From: Vibrio splendidus
GTDB taxonomy: Bacteria; Pseudomonadota; Gammaproteobacteria; Enterobacterales; Vibrionaceae
Direction: 5' to 3'
NCBI RefSeq assembly: GCF_001557875.1
Contig: NZ_LNRF01000010.1
Span: forward strand, 62,001 to 126,000
DNA length: 64,000 nt
The notes below the pieces were generated by a model. The model was not told where the DNA came from. It was given only the letters and a program-made list of their open reading frames with translations, and did not search any database. A program made the position numbers and the translations under genes. Of this stretch, positions 56,439 through 64,000 are shown piece by piece. Position 1 is the stretch's first letter. Every line of letters starts with the position of its first letter.

Positions 56439-59400
56439 ATGACGACCACAAGCAGTGTTCAGGTAATTGCTCCACAGACAATCAACACCATGACGTTTCC
56501 ACTTCATGGTGCGCGTTTAATTGAAGCATCGGCGGGTACAGGTAAAACATTTACCATCGCTGGCTTGTACTTACGCCTACTGCTCGGACACGGTACGGCA
56601 GCACCACAAGATGAGCTTACAGAAGCTACCCGACATCACGAGCCGCTCACTGTAGATCAAATCCTAGTCGTGACTTTTACCGAAGCGGCAACCGCAGAAT
56701 TGCGAGATCGCATCCGTGCACGAATCCATGATGCGCGCATTGCATTTGCTCGCGGGCAAAGTGACGACCCAGTGATTGCGCCTTTGTTGCAAGAGATCGA
56801 AGACCACGCTGGCGCAGCTAAAACTCTGCTTAACGCTGAAAGACAAATGGATGAAGCGGCGGTCTACACCATTCACGGCTTCTGTCAGCGAATGTTGACT
56901 CAAAATGCCTTCGAGTCTGGCAGCCGCTTTGATAATGAATTTGTGACCGATGAAAGTCACCTAAAAGCGCAAGTGGTTGCTGACTATTGGCGTAAGCAGT
57001 TTTACCCGCTACCTATTCAATTGGCTGGTGAGGTTCGTAACATTTGGGGTTCCCCTGCTGCGTTATTAGCGGACGTAAATCGTTATCTGACGGGCTCTCC
57101 TTTGAAGTTGACGGTAGAAGCAATGTCGGGTGACTTGCAAACTCTGCACAACCAAAACCTAGATAAAGTGAAGCAACTTAAAGCACTGTGGTGTGAATCT
57201 GAAGCGGACTTTTTGGCTTTGATCTCAGGCTCGGATGTGAACAAGCGCAGCTATACCAAGAAGTCTTTACCAACATGGTTAGAGGCTGTAACGGCATGGG
57301 CGCAGAGCGACACTCATGATTATCAATATCCAGACAAGTTAGAAAAGTTCTCTCAAGCCACGTTAATTGAAAAAACACCGAAAGGCACCGCGCCTCAGCA
57401 TGCCGTTTTCGAAGCCATTGATGATTTCCTAAATAACCCAGCCGACTTGAAGGCTCCGTTATTGGCGCACGCGATTACCCATTGTCGAACTATGTTAGCC
57501 AAGGCAAAACAGCAGAAGCAGTGGTTGTCATTTGATGACCTACTGACTCAGTTATCTGCGTCGATCGATGTCGATGAGCAGTCATTGCTGGTGGAAAGAA
57601 TTCGCACCTTATACCCAGTGGCGATGATCGATGAATTCCAAGATACCGATCCGCTGCAGTACAGTATTTTTAGCCGAATCTACCTCGATAACCCGCAGTG
57701 TGGTCTGTTTATGATCGGTGACCCGAAGCAGGCTATCTACGGTTTCCGTGGCGCGGATATCTTTACCTACATTAAGGCAAGAAACCAAGTTAGTGCTCAC
57801 TATACGTTAGGGACTAACTGGCGTTCGAGTGCAGATATGGTCAGCGCAGTAAACCAAGTGTTTATGAATTCGGATAGCCCGTTTATCTACGATCAAGACA
57901 TTCCATTTTTGCCCGTTGCTGCCAGTCCATCTGCTGACAAGCGCCAATGGGTGATGAATGGCCAGACTCAACATGCACTGACCTTTTGGCTGCAAGAGGC
58001 TGAAGACAAGCCATTGCCGAAAGGCGAATATCACAAAGCTATGGCAGAAGCGACAGCGAGTCAAATTCAAACTATTCTGACCGCTTCTCAAAATCAACAA
58101 GCCTATTTTGATAATGGCAAAAAACAGCATGCCGTGAATGCGGGTGATATTGCTGTCTTGGTTCGAACCGGCAGTGAAGGTCGTCTGATCAAGAACGCGC
58201 TGTCTGAGCAAGGCATTGCAAGTGTGTATTTGTCTAACAGAGACAGTGTATTCACCAGCTTGGTTGCGCAAGATATTCAACGTCTGCTGCAAGCGGTGCT
58301 GACACCAGAAAACGACCGAGCATTGCGCGCGAGTCTAGCCTCCGAGTTATTTGCTCTAGATGCGGCTTCATTGGATGAACTCAACAACGATGAAGTGGTG
58401 TGGGAAAACGTGGTTAACGAATTTCGAGAATATCGTAAGTTGTGGCTGCAGCGTGGCGTGCTACCAATGCTTCGTAGCGTGATCAGCAAGCGACATCTCG
58501 CGGAACGTTTACTGGAAGAAGAAAATGGTGAGCGCTCACTTACCGATTTAATGCACATTGGCGAATTGCTGCAACAAGCAAGGCAGGAACTCGATAGTGA
58601 TTATGGTTTGTTGCGTTGGTTAGCAGAAGCGATTTCCGATGCTCAAAATGGTTTAGGCGGCAGTGAGGATGACATTCAGCGTCTTGAGTCAGAGAGAAAC
58701 TTGGTTCAAATCGTTACTATTCACAAATCGAAAGGTTTGGAATATGACTTAGTATTCCTCCCATTTGTCGCGAGTTACCGAGAAGCGAGCGAAGGCAAAT
58801 TCTACGATCATGATTCAGATACCACAGTACTGGATATTACAGGTAGTGATAGTGCCTTAGCCCAAGCCGATAAAGAACGATTAGCGGAAGACTTGCGTTT
58901 GATTTATGTAGCGCTGACTCGCGCGGTTTATGGCTGTTTCATTGGTATGGCACCACTGCGTAAAGGGCGTTCAACCAAAGAGCCTACCGGCGTGCATTTG
59001 AGTGCGATGGGCTATTTGGTTCAAAACGGTCAAGAGCAAGGCATTGCCGAATTGCATCAGGCTCTTGCAACCATTGAGGGCAAGAACTCCAGTGTGCTGT
59101 TAGCCGAAACACCAACCGCCCACGATCAAGTGTTTGTACAAACAGAGCAAGTGAGTGAAGACTTACATGCGAACGAGCTCAAGGCTTCAATCGACAGGGC
59201 TTGGCGTATCACCAGTTATTCGGGGCTTGTAAAGCAAGGCAGTCACGGTGCGAGTCATGACGCGACCATTGAGGTGTCTGGCTTTGATATTGATTCGGCT
59301 GATGAGCAGGATGAGTCTGAGTTGATTGAGCCTGAACGCTCTATATTTACGTTCCCTCGTGGTGCTCGCCCAGGTACTTTCTTGCACACCTTGTTTGAGG

Positions 59401-60113
59401 AGGTTGAATTTACCGAGCCAGCAACCAGTGAACATAACACGCAAGTAATCAATCACTTATTAGAATCAGAGCAATATGAATTAGAGTGGCTACCTGTGCT
59501 TCAGCAACTGGTCGATACAGTGCTGAACACCGCATTAGACGGCAAGAACTTAAAACTAAGCGAGAAAGACTCAACACAACGCTTAGTTGAGATGGAGTTC
59601 TTACTGCCAATTGAAGTATTGGCCTCATCAGAGTTGAATCAAACCATTCAATATCATGATCCATTGTCAGCCAAAGCGGGCGACCTAGGTTTTCAAACCG
59701 TGCAAGGTATGCTGAAAGGCTTCATCGATTTGGTGTTCGAGCATCAAGGTAAATACTATGTTCTTGACTGGAAATCGAATCATTTAGGTGATGATGTTGC
59801 CGTCTACCATGGCGAGGCATTGAAATCGGCGATGGCTGACCACCGTTATGATCTGCAATATCAGATCTATGCATTGGCGCTGCACCGTTTTTTGCGTAGT
59901 CGTGTTGCCAATTACAGCTACGAACAACATTTTGGCGGCGTGTACTACTTGTTCTTACGAGGAATGGACGGTCAATCTCAGCAAGGTATTTTCTCGGCGA
60001 AACCAACACTGGCGTTACTTGATGAAATGGATCAATTGATTGACGGTAAAGTGATAGACAGACGTTCAGCACAATTGAATGACGATGAAACTGGACAGAT
60101 GGGGCTTTTATAA
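56439..60113 (+). CDS. recB: Exonuclease V beta subunit RecB
   Basis: 1224 aa. SF1A helicase Walker A ASAGTGKTFTIAG at about residues 29-41, later IDEFQDTDPLQYSIF (motif II), GLFMIGDPKQAIYGFRGAD (III), TIHKSKGLEYDLVFLPF (V) and RLIYVALTRAVY (VI). The C-terminal nuclease has GFIDLVFEH and YVLDWKSNHLG, the D-x-K active site. RecB unwinds 3'-5' and degrades ends. Stops at TAATG overlapping recD. Confidence 0.97.
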   Translation: MTTTSSVQVIAPQTINTMTFPLHGARLIEASAGTGKTFTIAGLYLRLLLGHGTAAPQDELTEATRHHEPLTVDQILVVTFTEAATAELRDRIRARIHDARIAFARGQSDDPVIAPLLQEIEDHAGAAKTLLNAERQMDEAAVYTIHGFCQRMLTQNAFESGSRFDNEFVTDESHLKAQVVADYWRKQFYPLPIQLAGEVRNIWGSPAALLADVNRYLTGSPLKLTVEAMSGDLQTLHNQNLDKVKQLKALWCESEADFLALISGSDVNKRSYTKKSLPTWLEAVTAWAQSDTHDYQYPDKLEKFSQATLIEKTPKGTAPQHAVFEAIDDFLNNPADLKAPLLAHAITHCRTMLAKAKQQKQWLSFDDLLTQLSASIDVDEQSLLVERIRTLYPVAMIDEFQDTDPLQYSIFSRIYLDNPQCGLFMIGDPKQAIYGFRGADIFTYIKARNQVSAHYTLGTNWRSSADMVSAVNQVFMNSDSPFIYDQDIPFLPVAASPSADKRQWVMNGQTQHALTFWLQEAEDKPLPKGEYHKAMAEATASQIQTILTASQNQQAYFDNGKKQHAVNAGDIAVLVRTGSEGRLIKNALSEQGIASVYLSNRDSVFTSLVAQDIQRLLQAVLTPENDRALRASLASELFALDAASLDELNNDEVVWENVVNEFREYRKLWLQRGVLPMLRSVISKRHLAERLLEEENGERSLTDLMHIGELLQQARQELDSDYGLLRWLAEAISDAQNGLGGSEDDIQRLESERNLVQIVTIHKSKGLEYDLVFLPFVASYREASEGKFYDHDSDTTVLDITGSDSALAQADKERLAEDLRLIYVALTRAVYGCFIGMAPLRKGRSTKEPTGVHLSAMGYLVQNGQEQGIAELHQALATIEGKNSSVLLAETPTAHDQVFVQTEQVSEDLHANELKASIDRAWRITSYSGLVKQGSHGASHDATIEVSGFDIDSADEQDESELIEPERSIFTFPRGARPGTFLHTLFEEVEFTEPATSEHNTQVINHLLESEQYELEWLPVLQQLVDTVLNTALDGKNLKLSEKDSTQRLVEMEFLLPIEVLASSELNQTIQYHDPLSAKAGDLGFQTVQGMLKGFIDLVFEHQGKYYVLDWKSNHLGDDVAVYHGEALKSAMADHRYDLQYQIYALALHRFLRSRVANYSYEQHFGGVYYLFLRGMDGQSQQGIFSAKPTLALLDEMDQLIDGKVIDRRSAQLNDDETGQMGLL

Positions 60114-62323
60114 TGACAACAACGACCACTAATACCAGCATAGAAACAGCGAACACAACGAAGCCAGTTTCACTTATTCCTGAGCAACTTATGGATGTAC
60201 TCAAGTTTCTTGCAGATAAGGGTTCGATTCGTCAGTTGGATTATCAGTTTGCCCGTTTTATTGCTCAGCAAGCCACGAGTTACTCTCAAGAGATCGGCTT
60301 TCTCGCTGGGGTAGTGAGCCATGAATTAGGCAAAGGACACATTTGTACTCAGCTTATACAGCAGCATACGATAGGCCCTGCACAAACGGCAGATATAGCC
60401 CAGTTACTTGGGTTGTACGGTGAAACGGCGCTGCAATTGAATCAAAAGCTATTAGGTATTGATTGGGTGACTGTTTTGCAATCATCTAACCTCGTTGGCG
60501 CAACTAATGACTGTGTTAAGCCTCTGATGTTTGATGGACGGCGCGTCTACTTGCAGCGTTACTGGAACTATGAGGTTGTGCTGGCTGACACCTTAAATCG
60601 TTTAAGTAAGCCGGTAGAGTTCAATATTGAACAGAAAAAGGCGCTGACGGAAACACTCAATCAGCTTTTCGCACGTAGTTATCACTTTCTGTTTAACGCC
60701 TTAGCCAAGGCTGAAACAAATCAGCAGACGTCTCAGGTACTGCGCCAACAGTTGGTGTGTGATCATCTTGATATTGTCGATGAGCAATCTTTGAATTGGG
60801 GCGCAATTGACCAAGCGATTGTTCAAGCCAAGCAGGTAACGGACTTAGATGTTCTAGACAGCTTGGTACCGCTATCGGCATGTTTGAATTGGCAAAAAGT
60901 GGCAGCAGCAGTAGCTCTAAGTCGTCGCTTTGCAGTGATCTCTGGTGGGCCGGGTACTGGTAAAACAACCACGGTAACCAAATTACTGTCAGCGATGGTC
61001 GAGCAATCACTAAGCCAAGGTAAAACGCCAACGATAAAGCTCGTGGCACCAACGGGTAAAGCGGCGGCGCGTTTAACTGAATCGATCGGTAAAGCGATTG
61101 AACAGTTACCATTAGCGCCTGAAGTGAAAGCCAACATACCAACGGAATCGAGCACTTTGCACCGATTGCTTGGTGCTATTCCCACCCGTGCTGAGTTTCG
61201 ACATAACCGACGTAATCCACTTCACCTTGATATATTGGTAGTGGATGAAGCTTCGATGGTTGATTTATCGATGATGTATAAGCTGGTGGATGCGCTCCCT
61301 GAACACGCAAGGCTGATTCTGCTTGGGGATAAAGACCAACTGGCTTCCGTTGAGGCCGGTGCAGTTTTAGGTGATATCTGTTCATTTAACTCTACAGGTT
61401 ACAGCAGCGCGCAAGGCAACTTGATTGCGGAGATGACAGGTTTCGATGCGATAGCGAAGACACCACAAGCAAAAGCGGGAGCCGTTAATCCTCCGGCGAT
61501 TGCTGACAGCCTATGTATGCTGCAGAAGAGTTACCGTTTCGATGCGCGCTCAGGTATTGGGCAGTTGGCAAAAGCAATCAATAACGGCTCTGCGAATCAA
61601 GTAGACCAAGTGTTTGCCAAAGGGTTTGGCGATATTGAGAACCATCCTCTATCGAGTGACAGCTATAACTTGATGCTGCGTACCTTGGTTAATGAGTATG
61701 GTGCGTATCTCAATAGAATGAATGTACCGTTGGAAGAGTTAGAAACTCAAGAAGCGAGAGCCAAATCGGTACTCGATTTGTTCAGCCAATGTCGACTGTT
61801 GTGTTCTATTCGTGAAGGTGATTTTGGTGTTAAAGGCCTCAACCACAGAATTGAAAGAGCGCTTGCCGCAAGGCGTTTAGTGAATCCACACAATGATGAA
61901 TTGTGGTATCACGGGCGACCTGTAATGGTAACGCGTAACGATCATGGCTTGGGTTTATACAATGGTGATATTGGTATCTGCATGCTTGAATCGGATTCAA
62001 GCCACTCTGACTCTGCACCTAGATTGAAGGTTTATTTTGAGTTGCCCGATGGCAGCGTAAAGGCGGTGCTACCAAGCCGAGTACCAGATCATGAAACGGC
62101 TTATGCGATGACGATTCACAAATCTCAGGGCAGTGAATTTGATCTGACCTTAATGATCCTGCCGCCAGATTTCAGCCTAATTTTGACGCGAGAGCTTATC
62201 TACACAGGTATTACGCGCGCGAAGAAACGACTGATGATGTTCAGTGATACTAACGTATTAAAGCGTGGGATTAAGGTGAAAACAGAGCGAGTGAGTGGTT
62301 TAGGCAGTCGCTTAACGAATTAG
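60113..62323 (+). CDS. recD: Exonuclease V alpha subunit RecD
   Basis: 736 aa, longer than the 608-aa E. coli protein. It begins at an ATG overlapping the recB stop (TAATG). Walker A GGPGTGKTTTVTK at about residues 279-291, Walker B VVDEASMVDLS, and the C-terminal TIHKSQGSEFDLTLMIL and ELIYTGITRAKKRLM are SF1B helicase motifs. It is the 5'-3' motor of RecBCD. The extra length includes a Thr/Asn-rich N-terminus and an insertion of about 45 residues near 420-470. Confidence 0.95.
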   Translation: MTTTTTNTSIETANTTKPVSLIPEQLMDVLKFLADKGSIRQLDYQFARFIAQQATSYSQEIGFLAGVVSHELGKGHICTQLIQQHTIGPAQTADIAQLLGLYGETALQLNQKLLGIDWVTVLQSSNLVGATNDCVKPLMFDGRRVYLQRYWNYEVVLADTLNRLSKPVEFNIEQKKALTETLNQLFARSYHFLFNALAKAETNQQTSQVLRQQLVCDHLDIVDEQSLNWGAIDQAIVQAKQVTDLDVLDSLVPLSACLNWQKVAAAVALSRRFAVISGGPGTGKTTTVTKLLSAMVEQSLSQGKTPTIKLVAPTGKAAARLTESIGKAIEQLPLAPEVKANIPTESSTLHRLLGAIPTRAEFRHNRRNPLHLDILVVDEASMVDLSMMYKLVDALPEHARLILLGDKDQLASVEAGAVLGDICSFNSTGYSSAQGNLIAEMTGFDAIAKTPQAKAGAVNPPAIADSLCMLQKSYRFDARSGIGQLAKAINNGSANQVDQVFAKGFGDIENHPLSSDSYNLMLRTLVNEYGAYLNRMNVPLEELETQEARAKSVLDLFSQCRLLCSIREGDFGVKGLNHRIERALAARRLVNPHNDELWYHGRPVMVTRNDHGLGLYNGDIGICMLESDSSHSDSAPRLKVYFELPDGSVKAVLPSRVPDHETAYAMTIHKSQGSEFDLTLMILPPDFSLILTRELIYTGITRAKKRLMMFSDTNVLKRGIKVKTERVSGLGSRLTN

Positions 62324-62370
62324 TTGTTAGTTACTGCTAGAAAGGACTTGAACCTAAGCTAGATAAACAC

Positions 62371-62394
62371 AAAGCAACCATCCCTGGTTGCTTT
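62371..62394. terminator. Hairpin between recD and the downstream convergent frame
   Basis: AAAGCAACCA / TGGTTGCTTT around TCCC. T-rich tails are weak on both strands. Confidence 0.6.
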
Positions 62395-62402
62395 GAACGT
62401 TA

Positions 62403-62594
62403 TTAAGACTCTTTGCTTAAAAACGCTCGAGTAAACGATATGTGGTTTATCTTGTACTTTGCTTGGCAATTCAAAATAAACTCTTTTAGATTCTCGCTAA
62501 CAGGGAACACGCAGTGTACGTCTAGCCCTTCTAAGAATTGGTTATCAGCCATATCCCAAAAACTTTGCAGCGAGTTACAAACAATGGTTCTCAT
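62403..62594 (-). CDS. Small hypothetical protein (63 aa)
   Basis: Frame MRTIVCNSLQSFWDMADNQF... ending in RAFLSKES, then TAA at the hairpin. Codon use is reasonable and the protein looks folded, with two Cys and no membrane segment. The frame continues to 62693 only by way of a TTG. No clear ribosome-binding site. The unrelated plus-strand frame 62413-62799 overlaps it. Not recognised; function unknown. Confidence 0.45.
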   Translation of the reverse strand: MRTIVCNSLQSFWDMADNQFLEGLDVHCVFPVSENLKEFILNCQAKYKINHISFTRAFLSKES

Positions 62595-62877
62595 ATCAAT
62601 GTTGCTCTTTTTGCTGTTTATATTAACGAGCAGAGCTAATGTTAGCGTGCTGACCGTCAACGGGTATAGCAATCCGTGCAGTGACCACCTCAATGAGTTC
62701 GATATGACTATCGAGATGGCAATTCCAATAAAAACATTTGTTAAGATTATTAAAGCGTTTAAATTCTATACAATTATACGTGTGAGTGAAAGTGCATAGT
62801 TGATAAATCTCATATGGAAAACGATTACATTTGCAATTATTTTTCTTCTGAAGTGAGATTGTGCTCCAAAACTTTAT

Positions 62878-64000
62878 TTATACGTTGAGCGCCAAGATCT
62901 TTGAGTTACGTTGATAGTTGTATAGCCCTTGTTTTTCCATCGGTAATTCATCAACCGCTATCTCGTAAAAACCTTGTTCACGGAACCAGTGAAGGCTGTG
63001 CGTAGTAAGGACAAAGATCTGGTCGATATCACGAGATTTTGATTGGTGGCGCATGTAATCCAGCAGCAATTGCCCACGGTTTCCATCGCGATAATCAGGA
63101 TGAATCGCCACACACGCCATCTCTGCCATGTGATCTTCCGGATACGCATATAGTGCAGCGCAACCAATAATCAGACCGTCTTTTTCGATGATCGTAAAAC
63201 GGTGAATTTCTTGTTCCAATTGTTCTCTTGAACGACGAACGAGAATGCCTTGTTCTTCCAAAGGACGAATAAGGTCAAAGATGCCACCAATATCGTCAAT
63301 CTGAGCTTGTCTTACTTGCTCAGCACTCGCCATAACCACTTGGGTCCCAATACCATCAAAAGAGAACAATTCTTGGATTAACGCGCCATCTACCTTGTAG
63401 CTGATTAGATGACAACGAGGCACCCCGGCACGACAAGCGGAGATCGCTCCTTTCAAGAAGCGCAGTGTTCCTGTGCTCATGTCTTCGGCAGGATTTTGAG
63501 ATTCCGTTAATCGTTCTAGAATTTGCTTGGCATCTTTAGGGAAGAGTTCGGCGAGCACGTTACCGCGTTCATCTGTTACCCCTTGTTCGGAGCAAAAGCC
63601 AATAAGCTTGTCGGCCTTTAGACGAATAGCAACTTGGGTAGCGACCTCTTCAGAAAGTAGGTTAAAGCTTTCGCCTGTCACGGAGCTGGCAATAGGGCCA
63701 AGCAGTACAATTGAACCTTGGTCAAGTGTGCGATTGATCCCTTCGATATCGATTCGACGAATACGCCCGCTGTGGCAATAATCCGTACCGTCATCCACGC
63801 CAAGCGGTTGAGCCGTAATGAAGTTACCACTCATCACATTGAGTTGAGTGCCTGCCATCGGGGTGTTGTTTAAACTCATCGAAAGTCGAGCAGTGATGGC
63901 AAGTTGTAGTTGGCCAGCAGCCTGCATAGCGACGCCCAGAGAATATTCATCAGTGACCCTAATATTCTTGTGATAAGGCGTATGGCAATCTTGCTTAGCG
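62878..64000 (-). CDS. argA: N-acetylglutamate synthase, 3' part
   Basis: The frame is open through the right edge (residues before the window edge missing, about 70). Visible: amino-acid-kinase-like domain with [45 protein letters not shown] and a C-terminal GNAT domain with [23 protein letters not shown] and [18 protein letters not shown]. It makes N-acetylglutamate in arginine synthesis. The order recC-recB-recD-argA is as in enterobacteria. The regulatory region is outside the window. Confidence 0.97.
   Translation of the reverse strand, partial: AKQDCHTPYHKNIRVTDEYSLGVAMQAAGQLQLAITARLSMSLNNTPMAGTQLNVMSGNFITAQPLGVDDGTDYCHSGRIRRIDIEGINRTLDQGSIVLLGPIASSVTGESFNLLSEEVATQVAIRLKADKLIGFCSEQGVTDERGNVLAELFPKDAKQILERLTESQNPAEDMSTGTLRFLKGAISACRAGVPRCHLISYKVDGALIQELFSFDGIGTQVVMASAEQVRQAQIDDIGGIFDLIRPLEEQGILVRRSREQLEQEIHRFTIIEKDGLIIGCAALYAYPEDHMAEMACVAIHPDYRDGNRGQLLLDYMRHQSKSRDIDQIFVLTTHSLHWFREQGFYEIAVDELPMEKQGLYNYQRNSKILALNV

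Noticed and set aside
62413-62799. 128-aa plus-strand frame after recD
   Set aside because: Starts at a TTG without a ribosome-binding site and is antisense to a more plausible minus-strand frame.

Overview
The window is a stretch of a Vibrio chromosome, most likely from the marine Splendidus-like group. The evidence is gene content and order: smpB/ssrA with an ANDENYALAA tag, bamE-recN-nadK-grpE-dnaK-dnaJ followed by a type IV minor-pilin cluster, tadA-mltF-purL, and recC-recB-recD-argA. Vibrio-typical DUF3332, NhaC, TDT and AbgT genes support this. Coding density is high, base composition is about mid-40s % GC, and there is no rRNA, tRNA, phage, IS element, integron or CRISPR.

Layout. (1) 1-10.2 kb: 3' end of guaA, a secreted GH19 chitinase, transporters (NhaC, SatP/YaaH, AGCS), a beta-CASP metallo-hydrolase and plsC. 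(2) 10.4-17.2 kb: the least ordinary part. It holds a zinc-ribbon hypothetical, a 570-aa methyltransferase-HNH nuclease fusion, a DUF429 protein, an M15 peptidase and a four-repeat RimB/Zn_protease-like protein. It ends at ssrA, a known island-integration site, but no integrase is seen. (3) 17.4-28.9 kb: trans-translation (ssrA, smpB), ratA/rnfH, bamE, SOS-regulated recN with two LexA boxes, nadK, then the chaperone genes grpE, dnaK and dnaJ with sigma-32-type promoters. A DAACS symporter lies between grpE and dnaK. (4) 29-32.4 kb: a pilin gene diverging from a fimT-pilW-pilX-like-pilV operon that would form the pilus-tip initiation complex. (5) 32.7-47.6 kb: AbgT transporter, CNNM/CBS protein, tadA, an unlisted 43-aa basic protein, mltF, purL with a PurR box, a DUF3332 lipoprotein, dapD, a 5'-nucleotidase lipoprotein and marC. 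(6) 47.8-49.9 kb: a two-gene operon (NifU-like scaffold plus GGGtGRT protein) behind a leader that matches the fluoride (crcB) riboswitch. (7) 50-64 kb: SOS gene yebG with a LexA box, a LysR regulator divergent from a TDT transporter, recC, recB and recD, and the 3' part of argA.

Points most worth following: the fluoride riboswitch in front of an uncharacterised Fe-S-scaffold-like operon; the methyltransferase-HNH fusion with DUF429 next to the ssrA hotspot; the four-repeat protease-like protein with only its outer DTGA motifs intact; and several small or structured elements that ORF calling misses (36510-36641, 42923-42958, 43614-43653, 4541-4975).

All assignments are from reading the sequence and remembered family motifs. 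No database search was run.
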